A stretch of 26,039 nucleotides of DNA, from contig CAJKZL010000004.1 of assembly GCA_905204385.1 (NCBI GenBank), positions 1 through 26,039 on the forward strand, given 5' to 3'. This document shows, in pieces, positions 8,333 to 16,548 of this stretch. Within the stretch, counting starts at the first letter, position 1. Every line of letters starts with the position of its first letter. Origin of the DNA: an uncultured Odoribacter sp. Its GTDB lineage: Bacteria; Bacteroidota; Bacteroidia; Bacteroidales; Marinifilaceae. The notes beneath the pieces were generated by a model that saw nothing but the letters and a program-made list of their open reading frames with translations, was not told where the DNA came from and searched no databases. Both the position numbers and the translations under genes were made by a program.

Positions 8333-8858
8333 GATTCAGGTATTCTCTTACTTTCCGCTTCAATATTTCTCTGGCTCTTGCCAAATTCGACTTGGAAGTC
8401 CCTTCGGTAATTCCCAGTGCCATTGCGATATCTTTGTGTTGCATTTCCTCCATCACATATAAATTGAAAACCAATTTATATCGTTCGGGCAATTGTTCAA
8501 CGAAATCCGTCAGTATTTCGGAAGGTATATCCACAGTATCGTCGATGTCCGATTCTACGATATCGGGAACCTCTTCAACCAATTGGAGCTGGTGTTTGTT
8601 CCTAAATTTTTCAAGGGATAAATTGATAAATATTTTTTTCATCCATCCTTCAAAAGAACCTTTACCCGAATATTGGCCTATGGAATCAAATAATTTAATA
8701 AAACCGTCCTGCAAAGTATCTTCTGCTTCGGCCCGGTCCCGTGAGAAACGGAGACAAATGGCAAACATCTTTGCAGAAAACATCCGGTATATTTTTTCCG
8801 CAGCTTTCCGATCGCCTTGTCTGCATTTATCGATTATTTGATCCAACTTACACATCAA
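8322..8858 (-). CDS. ECF-type RNA polymerase sigma factor (partner of the Dma-like protein)
   Basis: A 178-residue sigma-70 family factor with only regions 2 and 4. Region 2 covers about residues 22-90, including AEAEDTLQDGFIKLFDSIGQY and FEGWMKKIFINL, which contact the -10 element and core polymerase. Region 4 is at about 125-172 (LPERYKLVFNLYVMEEMQHKDIAMALGITEGTSKSNLARAREILKRKV), the helix-turn-helix for the -35 element. The ATGAGCAATAA overlap with the downstream gene means the two proteins are made together, as expected for a sigma and its anti-sigma. Two adjacent ATG codons (8858, 8855) are possible starts. Target genes are unknown; by analogy with Bacteroides Das/Dma pairs it may govern envelope or vesicle functions. 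Confidence 0.92.
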   Translation of the reverse strand: MMCKLDQIIDKCRQGDRKAAEKIYRMFSAKMFAICLRFSRDRAEAEDTLQDGFIKLFDSIGQYSGKGSFEGWMKKIFINLSLEKFRNKHQLQLVEEVPDIVESDIDDTVDIPSEILTDFVEQLPERYKLVFNLYVMEEMQHKDIAMALGITEGTSKSNLARAREILKRKVREYLNHEQ

Positions 8859-8902
8859 TATCTGCTATATAGATGTAAAAAATTCAAAATGGTTGCGATT
8901 AT

Positions 8903-9052
8903 TCATGGAAAATACTTTCTTAAGAGAAGAGGAATGTCTGAGAAATCCATATTCCTTTCTTCGGGGACTCTGGAATAATCCGGAATCGCAGGCATTTTAG
9001 CGATATCCTTTTCCAGTTGTTTCATCGGGACGGAATAGGACGGATCAGACAT
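8903..9052 (-). CDS. Hypothetical 49-residue protein
   Basis: A short ORF in the 211-base gap between the aminopeptidase stop and the sigma start. From the ATG at 9052 it encodes 49 residues, beginning MSDPSYSVPMKQLEKDIAKM and ending LLLRKYFP. A good purine-rich site (AGGAAG) lies a few bases upstream of this ATG, and it starts 17 bases after the aminopeptidase stop. An alternative start at 9103 would overlap the aminopeptidase by 34 bases and is less likely. It is acidic/basic mixed with no membrane helix. No family was recognised. Position suggests cotranscription with the sigma operon, but it may be a chance ORF. Confidence 0.45.
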   Translation of the reverse strand: MSDPSYSVPMKQLEKDIAKMPAIPDYSRVPEERNMDFSDIPLLLRKYFP

Positions 9053-9069
9053 TTCTTCCTGTATTCTGC

Positions 9070-10848
9070 TTAAGAAATGGGTAACGTTTTCACCTTCAGC
9101 CATTCCTTCTCTTTTTCGTCCAGGAATGGAGAAATTTTTTCGTATACCTTTTCATGATATCGATTCAACCATGTTTTTTCATTTTGATTCATCAGTTCTG
9201 TTGAGAGTGCAGAAGTGTCGAAATAGCAAAGTGTTAGTGTTTCAAAGTCGTACCATTCGCCAAATTCATTTTCCGCCAGTCGTTTACACAATATAATGTT
9301 TTCATGCCGTATTCCATGCTTCCCTTCCCGGTATAAGCCCGGTTCGTCGGAAGTTACCATGCCAGGCAGAAGGGGTTGATGATTCAGGTCCTGGCGGATA
9401 GATTGCGGACCTTCGTGTACGTTCAGGAAAAAACCGATCCCATGGCCGGTGCCGTGTCCGAAGTTCCGCAGGTTCTGCCACAAAGGCTGCCGGGCAATGG
9501 CATCCAGGTTACAACCTCGGGTTCCCTTGGGGAATATGCTTTGAGATAAGGCAATCATTCCCTTGAGAACCAAGGTGTAGTCTTCTCTTTCCTGCGCGGT
9601 CAATTCTCCTAAAGGAATCGTCCGGGTAATGTCCGTCGTACCATGAGTATACTGACCTCCTGAATCCACCAGGTATAATCCGTGGGGTTCAAGCAAAGAG
9701 TCTTGACCGGGGATGGCTGAGTAATGAGGCAGGGCGGCATTTTTACCATAGGCCGAAATATTTTCGAAACTATCCGAAACGTAACCTTCATTTTGGGCCC
9801 TGAAGGAAGTTAACTTTTTCGAAGCTTCCGTTTCCGTTATAGAGTTGCCGATATTGTTTTCCAGCCAGTAAAAGAATTTCGTCATGGCAACGCCATCCTT
9901 TAAACAAGCCAGACGGAATCCTTCAATTTCCTTGTCTGTCTTTACCGACTTCGCCAGGATCACCGGAGAGGTTGTTTCCTCGACGGAGAAAGAAGAGGAT
10001 ATCCGATGATACACGGCATAATTCAGTGTATCGGGATCCAGACAAAAACGAGCATCTTCTTTTATGGTTTCCAAAAACAGAGATAAATGATGGTAGTCGT
10101 GTATTTCTATACCTTCCCGCTCCAGTGTAGTTTTTGTTTCCGGAGAAACCTTGGAACGTTTGATAAACAAGTATGCTTTTTCCTGACCGACGATAGCATA
10201 ACCGATAGCCACAGGGTTATACTCGATATCGTTGCAACGGATGTTATAAAGCCAGGCGATTTCATCCAATGCACTCAATAGGAAATAATCCGCTTTCTTT
10301 TCCCGGAGCAAATCCCGTATCGATTCCATCTTTTCCTGGGCTGATTTTCCCGTGATTTCGGAAGATACCTGAATTAATTTGCCTTCCGGAAGAGCCGGTC
10401 GGTCCAGCCAAATGTCGCCGATTAGATCGCTTTCCTCTATCACTTTTATATTTTTCTCTTCCAGTTTAGCTTTCAGGTGCTTCATTTCATTTACCGGAAT
10501 ACAATAGCTGTCTAAGCCCACCCGGCTCTCTGCAGGTAAATGGCCTGCCAGCCATTCCGGATAGTTCACAGCTCCCGGAATACGCAGTTTATGAAGTTCT
10601 ATCCCGCTGCCGCTTAATTGTTCCTCGGCTTGAATAAAGTAACGGGTGTCGGTCCATAGGCCTGCTGAATCTTTCAAAACTACGACCGTACCGAAGGATC
10701 CGGTAAAACCGGAAATCCATTCCCTTTGCTGCCAGGCTGCCGGTAAATATTCACTGTTATGCGGATCGGTGCCGGACACAATATAAGCATCCAGGCTTTC
10801 CCTTTCCATGATTTCTCTCAGAGCTGATAGTTTCTCACAAATGGTCAT
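9070..10848 (-). CDS. Xaa-Pro aminopeptidase, M24B family, three-domain type
   Basis: A 592-residue cytosolic metallopeptidase that removes an N-terminal residue preceding proline. Two creatinase-like N-terminal domains (about 1-155 and 160-300) precede the pita-bread catalytic domain (about 305-530), the layout of eukaryotic-type aminopeptidase P1 rather than the shorter E. coli PepP. The five metal ligands are visible: Asp395 (LVDSGG), Asp406 (TTDITRT), His469 (GHGTGHGIG), Glu502 (SDEPGLY) and Glu516 (RHENI). Their spacing fits the family. A TATATTTG -7 element and one copy of the TTACAnnTGTAA palindrome lie upstream. The start at 10848 begins MTICEKLSALREIM, with no signal peptide. Confidence 0.93.
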   Translation of the reverse strand: MTICEKLSALREIMERESLDAYIVSGTDPHNSEYLPAAWQQREWISGFTGSFGTVVVLKDSAGLWTDTRYFIQAEEQLSGSGIELHKLRIPGAVNYPEWLAGHLPAESRVGLDSYCIPVNEMKHLKAKLEEKNIKVIEESDLIGDIWLDRPALPEGKLIQVSSEITGKSAQEKMESIRDLLREKKADYFLLSALDEIAWLYNIRCNDIEYNPVAIGYAIVGQEKAYLFIKRSKVSPETKTTLEREGIEIHDYHHLSLFLETIKEDARFCLDPDTLNYAVYHRISSSFSVEETTSPVILAKSVKTDKEIEGFRLACLKDGVAMTKFFYWLENNIGNSITETEASKKLTSFRAQNEGYVSDSFENISAYGKNAALPHYSAIPGQDSLLEPHGLYLVDSGGQYTHGTTDITRTIPLGELTAQEREDYTLVLKGMIALSQSIFPKGTRGCNLDAIARQPLWQNLRNFGHGTGHGIGFFLNVHEGPQSIRQDLNHQPLLPGMVTSDEPGLYREGKHGIRHENIILCKRLAENEFGEWYDFETLTLCYFDTSALSTELMNQNEKTWLNRYHEKVYEKISPFLDEKEKEWLKVKTLPIS

Positions 10849-10870
10849 AATGCTGATTTTTAATTTCCAT

Positions 10871-10878
10871 CAAATATA
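10871..10878 (-). promoter_or_regulatory. Putative -7 element for the aminopeptidase gene
   Basis: Minus-strand TATATTTG matches TAnnTTTG and sits 23 bases upstream of the ATG at 10848. The -33 position is a T-rich tract without a clean TTG. Confidence 0.45.
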
Positions 10879-10912
10879 ATAAGATTTAATAAAAAAATGA
10901 GTATCGGGTATG

Positions 10913-10924
10913 TTACAGTTGTAA
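10913..10924. promoter_or_regulatory. Operator-like palindrome copy 1 (TTACAGTTGTAA)
   Basis: This 12-mer fits TTACAnnTGTAA, the same dyad found three times at the XRE gene promoter about 450-520 bases away. It lies 65 bases upstream of the aminopeptidase start and about 35 bases upstream of its putative -7 element, so the regulator may also act on that gene. Confidence 0.5.
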
Positions 10925-11371
10925 ATAAATGATCGGAGAAAAAGTCTAAAAAACAGAATTTACAATAGTAATTTATTTTTGCCGGATAAAAGATGCCGGA
11001 TAGAAATATAAATCAGGAGGCATACAATTTTGTAACAGGAGAGGGTTTTGGATGTGTTATATATTAATAACCAGTTAATTAATTTGCAAATATTCGAGTT
11101 GAACTTTAAAATTCGGAAGCAATTTCCGATCATTGAAGCCAGAAAATAAGGAGTATAAAATGTATAATATTAATTATGTGTCGAATAATCAGTGAATTAA
11201 ATTGTATTATATGAACTTTTATTTTATAGTATACTCCACTATTTCCTTGAATTTAAAGTAATATAAATATCTGATTTTTAATCATATAAACTTTGGAAGC
11301 TAAAAAATAATACTCAACAGGCTGAATTTCAGTTTAGAGGTTATAACATAGGCATCTTGAGGAAATGTCGA

Positions 11372-11383
11372 TTACAAATGTAA
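11372..11383. promoter_or_regulatory. Operator-like palindrome copy 2 (TTACAAATGTAA)
   Basis: First of three clustered TTACAnnTGTAA dyads. It lies upstream of the predicted -33 box of the XRE gene and starts 23 bases before the next copy, roughly two helical turns. Confidence 0.6.
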
Positions 11384-11394
11384 TGTGTTGTGTG

Positions 11395-11406
11395 TTACAT
11401 CTGTAA
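11395..11406. promoter_or_regulatory. Operator-like palindrome copy 3 (TTACATCTGTAA)
   Basis: Second clustered dyad. It directly abuts the TTTG (11407-11410) that serves as the likely -33 element of the XRE gene, so bound protein would block polymerase. Confidence 0.62.
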
Positions 11407-11438
11407 TTTGGTTCGTTTTGAATAATGTATTACATTTG
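11407..11438 (+). promoter_or_regulatory. Promoter of the XRE regulator gene
   Basis: TTTG at 11407-11410, a 20-base spacer, and TACATTTG at 11431-11438 match the Bacteroidota consensus TTTG / TAnnTTTG. Transcription would start about 15 bases before the ATG at 11458. The -7 element is almost wholly inside palindrome copy 4, a classic autorepression layout. Confidence 0.7.
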
Positions 11439-11441
11439 TAA
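11430..11441. promoter_or_regulatory. Operator-like palindrome copy 4 (TTACATTTGTAA)
   Basis: Third clustered dyad, the reverse complement of copy 2. It overlaps the -7 element of the XRE promoter. Confidence 0.65.
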
Positions 11442-11457
11442 CGACAAACTTAACAAG

Positions 11458-11865
11458 ATGCAAGAAAGATTTAAGCAATTATTAGAAGAAAAAAAACTGA
11501 CTGCAACCCGTTTTGCTGCATTAATCAAAGTAAATGCATCGGCCATGTCGCATATTCTGAATGGCCGTAGTAAACCCGGTTTTGATGTTCTGGATAAGAT
11601 TGCCCAGGCTTTTCCCGATGTCAACCTAAACTGGTTGATTTCTGGCAAAGGTTCTTTATACAACAATTCTTCCGTTCAGGAATATGCCCCGGAGAAGGCG
11701 ACTGTATCCTCAACTCCTTCGGAAAAAAAAGAATTACCTTCTCCCGTTTCATCGGTAAAAAATCGGGAAGAAACTCAGGCTATGCCTATAGCTTTAACCA
11801 ACAAAAAAATTAAAAGAATCATTTTGTTTTTTGAAGACGGGAGTTTTGAGGACTATGAAAAATAA
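11458..11865 (+). CDS. XRE-type helix-turn-helix regulator
   Basis: A 135-residue DNA-binding protein. The XRE/Cro HTH domain spans about residues 3-62, with recognition region TATRFAALIKVNASAMSHILNGRSKP and the family ending DVNLNWLISGKG. A Ser/Glu/Pro-rich linker follows (about 70-115), then a short conserved-looking C-terminus, KIKRIILFFEDGSFEDYEK. The frame also allows an ATG at 11425, but that start would lie inside the -7 element, so the ATG at 11458 (MQERFKQLLEEKK) is chosen. Three TTACAnnTGTAA dyads over its promoter strongly suggest autoregulation; a fourth near the aminopeptidase suggests a wider target. It is not linked to phage or toxin genes here. The binding assignment is inference. 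Confidence 0.88.
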   Translation: MQERFKQLLEEKKLTATRFAALIKVNASAMSHILNGRSKPGFDVLDKIAQAFPDVNLNWLISGKGSLYNNSSVQEYAPEKATVSSTPSEKKELPSPVSSVKNREETQAMPIALTNKKIKRIILFFEDGSFEDYEK

Positions 11866-11883
11866 ACAAGGTACTCGGAAAAT

Positions 11884-11922
11884 AAGCTGCATTCAGTAAA
11901 AACCGTTCACTGAATGCAGCTT
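11884..11922. terminator. Bidirectional hairpin between XRE gene and pyrD
   Basis: AAGCTGCATTCAGT and ACTGAATGCAGCTT form a perfect 14-bp stem with an 11-base loop, centred between the stops of two convergent genes. A short T-rich run (TTATTTT) follows on the minus strand; the plus-strand side lacks a strong U-run. A shared terminator is the obvious reading. Confidence 0.8.
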
Positions 11923-11926
11923 CCCT

Positions 11927-12835
11927 TCAAATCAAACCAACAATCTCGCTTACCGATTTAAATCCGTTTTCATCCAGATAAGCATTTATGCCTTCGATCA
12001 CTTTGATTGTGACGGTCGGGTCGATAAAGTTGGCAGTTCCTATTTGAACGGCACTTGCCCCTGCCAGTATGAATTCCAGTGCGTCGGTGGCGTTCATAAT
12101 GCCTCCTAATCCTACCACCGGAATTTTAACGGCTTTAGCTACTTGCCACACCATTCTCAGAGCGACGGGCTTCACGCAGGCACCGCTAAGTCCTCCGGTG
12201 ACCGTGCTTAGAACAGGCTTTCGTTTTTTGGCATCTATGGCCATGCCTAGCAAAGTGTTGATCAGGGATACGGAATCAGCTCCCTCAGTTTCAGCAGTCA
12301 GGGCTATTTCCTGTATACTCGTGACATTCGGTGACAATTTCACCATCAAATGTTTGGTATATACTTTCCTAACGGCTTTAATGACTTCGGCAGCAGAAGC
12401 ACAACTGGTGCCGAAGGCCATGCCGCCTTCCTTTACATTGGGACAAGAGATGTTTAACTCTATCCCCGGTATGTGTTCCAGTTCGTTGATTTTTTCGGCA
12501 GTAGCGACATAATCGGCAACGGTGGAACCTGAAACATTCACCAGTATATTGGTCTGAACGGATTTGATTTGAGGATATATATGCTCGATGAAATAATCGA
12601 CTCCTTTATTTTGCAAGCCCACTGCGTTCAGCATTCCCGATGGAGTTTCGGCCATTCGCGGATAGGGATTACCTTCCCGGTGTTTCAGGGTAGTTCCCTT
12701 AACAATGAAACCACCCAATTTATCTAAATTGATAAAATCCTGAAATTCAACTCCATATCCAAATGTACCTGAAGCAGTCAGTACAGGATTTTTCAATGTT
12801 AAGCCATGATTAAGGTTTACGTTTAAATTTGCCAT
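11927..12835 (-). CDS. pyrD: Dihydroorotate dehydrogenase B, catalytic subunit (class 1B)
   Basis: A 302-residue FMN enzyme oxidising dihydroorotate to orotate, the fourth step of pyrimidine synthesis. As class 1B it works with PyrK and uses NAD+. The sequence shows [10 protein letters not shown], substrate-binding NAVGLQNKG, and the catalytic Cys131 in [13 protein letters not shown], where a cysteine base is the class 1 mark (class 2 uses Ser). FMN-phosphate motifs VVGLGGIMN and [10 protein letters not shown] lie near the C-terminus. The ATG at 12835 is chosen because it gives [18 protein letters not shown]. It overlaps the pyrK stop by 13 bases, suggesting coupling. A longer in-frame start at 12880 would add a basic leader translated from pyrK. 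Confidence 0.96.
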   Translation of the reverse strand: MANLNVNLNHGLTLKNPVLTASGTFGYGVEFQDFINLDKLGGFIVKGTTLKHREGNPYPRMAETPSGMLNAVGLQNKGVDYFIEHIYPQIKSVQTNILVNVSGSTVADYVATAEKINELEHIPGIELNISCPNVKEGGMAFGTSCASAAEVIKAVRKVYTKHLMVKLSPNVTSIQEIALTAETEGADSVSLINTLLGMAIDAKKRKPVLSTVTGGLSGACVKPVALRMVWQVAKAVKIPVVGLGGIMNATDALEFILAGASAVQIGTANFIDPTVTIKVIEGINAYLDENGFKSVSEIVGLI

Positions 12836-13584
12836 TTTAAGTCGTTTATATTGAATACGGGACCTTCTGTACACACACATTTATGGCCTTGCTTCGTATC
12901 GTTCACACAACACAGACAGGCTCCTATGCCACAAGCCATCATATTTTCAAGGGATACTTCACAATGAATGTTTTTCGAATAAGCATACTGGGCAACTGCT
13001 TTCATCATAGGAGACGGACCACAGCAAAAGAGATGGTCGAAGTGTTCCTTTAAAACCGAATGCTGGGTAGGATAACCTTTTTCTCCGTAACTGCCGTCTT
13101 CAGTGGTGAAATAAACCGTTGCGTATTTTTCAAATTCTTCTTTCAGAACAATATCCTTTTTTGAACGGGTTCCGATCAATACTACCGTTTCGAGGCCTTT
13201 AGCCTTCAAATCCTTGGCCAGATGCAGCAAAGGAGCGATTCCGACTCCTCCGCCTATCAGCAGACAGCGTCCTGAATCGGGTTGAGTGAAGCAATTTCCG
13301 AGAGGTAGTACGATATCCAACTTTTCTCCCGGTTTTAGTAAAGACAATTTAGCGGTTCCCGCTCCGGCAATTTTCACCATCAAATAGAGCAAACCCTCCT
13401 CAGGTCGAACGTCATGGACAGAAATCGGACGGCGAAGAAAAGTAGAAGGGGAATTTTCTACTTTTACATTAACGAATTGACCGGCTTTAATCTCCGGTAA
13501 ATCAGGTGAATGCAATACCAACAAAAAGGTATCTCCATTCAGAAACCGGTTTTCTTTAACGGTAAAGTCAATAATTTTTTTCAT
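12823..13584 (-). CDS. pyrK: Dihydroorotate dehydrogenase B, electron transfer subunit
   Basis: A 253-residue FAD and 2Fe-2S protein that passes electrons from PyrD to NAD+. A ferredoxin-reductase-type beta-barrel at about 1-100 carries the FAD motif RRPISV (51-56). The NAD-binding domain starts at GGGVGIAP (111-118). The C-terminal cluster motif is complete: Cys218-x4-Cys223-x2-Cys226-x11-Cys238. The gene overlaps pyrD by 13 bases and starts 63 bases after the uvrA stop on the same strand, so it may depend on transcription from upstream. Confidence 0.96.
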   Translation of the reverse strand: MKKIIDFTVKENRFLNGDTFLLVLHSPDLPEIKAGQFVNVKVENSPSTFLRRPISVHDVRPEEGLLYLMVKIAGAGTAKLSLLKPGEKLDIVLPLGNCFTQPDSGRCLLIGGGVGIAPLLHLAKDLKAKGLETVVLIGTRSKKDIVLKEEFEKYATVYFTTEDGSYGEKGYPTQHSVLKEHFDHLFCCGPSPMMKAVAQYAYSKNIHCEVSLENMMACGIGACLCCVNDTKQGHKCVCTEGPVFNINDLKWQI

Positions 13585-13647
13585 TTTCTATGAGTCAGAG
13601 GGAATTGCTTGCACCTGCACGCGGATGAAGCGGCTCCCTGATTTGTA

Positions 13648-16410
13648 TTATTTCAGTTTTTCACGCAAATATCTGCCGGTATAAGAATCAGGACAATTTA
13701 CGAGTTCCTCCGGTGTTCCTTCGAAAACCACCGTACCTCCGTTTTTACCACCTTCAGGTCCCAAGTCGATGACGTAATCGGCACACTTGATCACATCCAT
13801 ATTGTGTTCGATAATCAGCACCGAATGCCCCCGTTCAATTAAAGCATTCAAGGATTCCATCAATTTATGAATGTCGTGGAAATGCAAGCCTGTTGTCGGC
13901 TCGTCAAAAACAAACAGTGTCGGTTCAGCATTTTCCCGGCGCTAATGATAGGCCAGCTTGACCCTCTGGCTTTCACCCCCGCTGAGGGTGCTGGACGGCT
14001 GCCCCAATTTGACATATCCTAATCCTACGTCCACCAGCTTTTGCAGTTTGTCTACCACGCTTCGTTCGCAATGTCCGTTGCTCTCGGAAAAAAATTCCAG
14101 AGCTTGGTTGACGGTCATTTCCAGAATATCGTAAATGCTTTTATTTTTATAAAGCACTTCCAGTACGTCATCTTTAAACCGCCGTCCCTTGCAATGTTCG
14201 CATTCGAGGTAAACGTCAGCCATAAACTGCATTTCTACTTTGATGATTCCTTCTCCCTGGCATTCTTCACAGCGTCCTCCCGGTACATTGAAAGAAAAAT
14301 GGGAAGCTTTGAAACCTTGTAGCTTAGCAGCCTGAGTATCGGCAAAAATCTTTCGGATTTCGTCCCAGGCTTTTAAATAAGTGACCGGATTGGAACGGGT
14401 AGACTTACCTATAGGATTCTGATCGATGAATTCTACTCCGGACAATGATTTCATATCCCCGCTCAGTTTGTCGAAACTACCGGTACGATCGGAATAATCT
14501 CCGTAATATTTTTTCAAGGCGGGAACCAGAATAGATTTGATCAAAGTGCTTTTACCCGATCCGCTTACACCGGTTACGGCAGTCATTACTTTAAGCGGGA
14601 AGCGAACCGTAATATTTTTCAGGTTGTTTTCGGTAGCTCCCGAAATAGTGATCTGCTTATTCCAGGCACGTCTCTGTTCGGGAATTTCAATTTTTCTTTT
14701 CCCATAGATATAATCGGCTGTCAGCGTTCCGGCAGTTTTTAGTTGTCGCATGTTTCCCTGAAATACCACTTCACCTCCCAGACGTCCGGCCAGGGGACCG
14801 ATATCGATTACTTCATCCGCCGCTTTAATAATGTCTTCGTCATGTTCCACCACCACGACGGTATTGCCCAGATCCCTGAGTCTTTTCAGTACCCGGATCA
14901 ATTGTTCCGTGTCCCGGGAATGCAAGCCTATGCTGGGCTCATCCAAAATATATAACGATCCGACCAAAGAAGAGCCTAAGGAGGTGGCCAGGTTTATTCG
15001 TTGAGATTCGCCGCCCGACAAGGAGGAGGAAAGCCGGTTTAAGGTCAGATAGCCTAATCCTACTTCCAATAAAAATTCCAGACGATTACGGATGTCAGGC
15101 AATATTCTCTCCGCTACCTTGCTTTGTGCCGGATTCAATTCCAGATGGTCAAAGAAATCCTTCAATTCGGAAACGGGCATTTCAACCAATTCAGGAATTG
15201 ATTTTCCGCTGATCTTTACATAAGAAGCTTCTGCTTTTAAACGAGTACCGTGGCATTGAGGGCATTTGGTCTTTCCGGTATACCTGGCAATCATTACCCG
15301 GTTTTGAATTTTGTATCTTTTGGATTCCAGGTGGGTGAAAAAGTCATAAATTCCTCCGAAATGAGAACAACCGTTCCATAATATCTCTTTTTCACTTTCA
15401 CTCAATTCATAATAGGGTTTATGTACGGGAAAATTTATTTTATGAGCATTCCGGATCAAATCTTTTTTCCATTCACTCATTTTTTCCCCTCTCCAGCACA
15501 TAATGGCATCCTCATATACACTGAGGGATTTGTTGGGAACAACCAAATCCTCGTCGATGCCCAGGACCCGGCCGTAGCCTTCGCATTTAGGGCATGCGCC
15601 GATGGGGGAGTTGAAGCTGAACATGTTCACCGAGGGAACTGTAAAGCTGATTCCGTCTGCCTCGAACCGGTTGGAAAAGGACTGCATTTTTCCGTCTATA
15701 TCGATAAAACATTCCCCATTTCCTTCATATAGAGCAGTTTCTACAGATTCCGTCAGCCGGGAAACAGTGTCCCTTTCTTCATTCACAGTAAGACGGTCGA
15801 TGACCAGAAAAACTTGGGCCGTTTCAGATAAAGGTTGGTTTGATCTCAGAATGTCTTCAATCCGGTGGAAGGCATCTTCTATTTTTACGCGTATAAATCC
15901 TTGATTCAACAAAAGCTTTAAGGTTTCAGCCTGATGTATGTTTTGTGGACGGGAGAGGATCACTGCCGTTTTTCCGGTATGTTTCAATATATACCGGGTG
16001 ATGTCGTCTACGTTGTCTCTCTTCACTTCCCGCCCTGAAACCGGCGAAATGGTTTGCCCGGCCCGGGCATAAAGCAGTTTGATATAATCATAGATCTCTG
16101 TCGACGTTCCTACCGTTGAACGGGGATTGGAAGTATTTACCTTTTGCTCGCTGGCTACTGCCGGCGGGATACCTTTGATATAATCGCATTCCGGTTTATT
16201 TAATCGTCCCAAAAACTGACGGGCGTATGCAGACAAGCTTTCTACATACCGGCGTTGACCTTCTGCGTACAAAGTATCGAAGGCTAAAGAAGACTTTCCG
16301 CTTCCCGACACTCCGGTCATCACAATCAATTTATTCAAATGCAGCTTAAGATCGATATTTTTCAGATTATGTACCCGGATTCCCTTCAAATCAATATATT
16401 GTTCACTCAT
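13648..16410 (-). pseudogene. uvrA: uvrA, interrupted by one in-frame amber codon
   Basis: UvrA is the damage-recognition ATPase of nucleotide excision repair. The reading frame covers 920 codons, near full length, but codon 823 (13944-13942) is TAG. Before it are Walker A 1 (GVSGSGKSS, residues 33-41), zinc motifs CPQCHGTRL and CEECQGEG...CEHCKGRR, a signature SLSGGESQRINLA, a second Walker A (GVSGSGKSTL) and a second signature LSGGESQRVKLAYH. After the TAG the same frame continues RRENAEPTLFVFDEPTTGLHFHD, giving the second Walker B, then IIEHN and the normal C-terminus. There is no frameshift; one base change, for example Leu TTG to TAG, explains it. A truncated 822-residue product would lack the second ATPase's Walker B and H-loop. 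A sequencing error is possible. Confidence 0.85.
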
Positions 16411-16431
16411 AAATCTCTGTTTTCAATCATA

Positions 16432-16439
16432 CAAAGATA
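16432..16439 (-). promoter_or_regulatory. Putative -7 element for uvrA
   Basis: Minus-strand TATCTTTG fits TAnnTTTG, 22 bases upstream of the uvrA ATG and just downstream of the rplI terminator, so uvrA likely has its own promoter. Confidence 0.45.
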
Positions 16440-16455
16440 ATGAAAAGTTGCGACC

Positions 16456-16492
16456 CGAAAAAATAAAAGCACCCTCGCGTAAGGATGCTTTT
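16456..16492 (-). terminator. Intrinsic terminator of the rpsF-rpsR-rplI operon
   Basis: In transcript sense AAAAGCATCC pairs with GGGTGCTTTT (10 bp with one wobble) around an 8-base loop, followed by ATTTTTT. It lies 57 bases after the rplI stop. This is a textbook Rho-independent structure. Confidence 0.85.
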
Positions 16493-16548
16493 AAGCGTTT
16501 GGAATATGTTTGGAAATACGTTTATAGTCCGTTAATGACTTTAATTAA

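Larger units (their letters stand above)
10849..11457. other. AT-rich 609-base intergenic region between divergent genes
   Basis: No convincing gene is seen in either strand; the longest ATG ORFs are about a dozen codons. It holds the promoter regions of the flanking divergent genes and four copies of the 12-base palindrome TTACAnnTGTAA, listed separately. Also visible are a tandem GCCGGATA pair (10981-10988 and 10995-11002) and a small inverted repeat, TCGGAA/TTCCGA, at 11113-11129. The central 400 bases are unexplained; an untranslated RNA cannot be excluded or supported. Confidence 0.7.

Noticed and set aside
11425..11457. Earlier ATG start for the XRE regulator
   Set aside because: It would place the start codon within the promoter and operator; the protein from 11458 begins at the HTH domain with a plausible leader.
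11430..11666. Antisense 78-residue ORF over the XRE gene
   Set aside because: It is a shadow of a well-supported HTH coding frame and has no recognisable features.
13648..13887. Separate small gene encoding a 79-residue ATPase-like protein
   Set aside because: Its apparent start is an internal TTG (Leu of TTGLHFHD) and the sequence is the normal C-terminal end of UvrA.
13888..13944. Frameshift in uvrA
   Set aside because: The two halves are in the same frame (their starts differ by 841 codons exactly) and residues continue smoothly across the TAG, so it is a nonsense codon rather than an indel.
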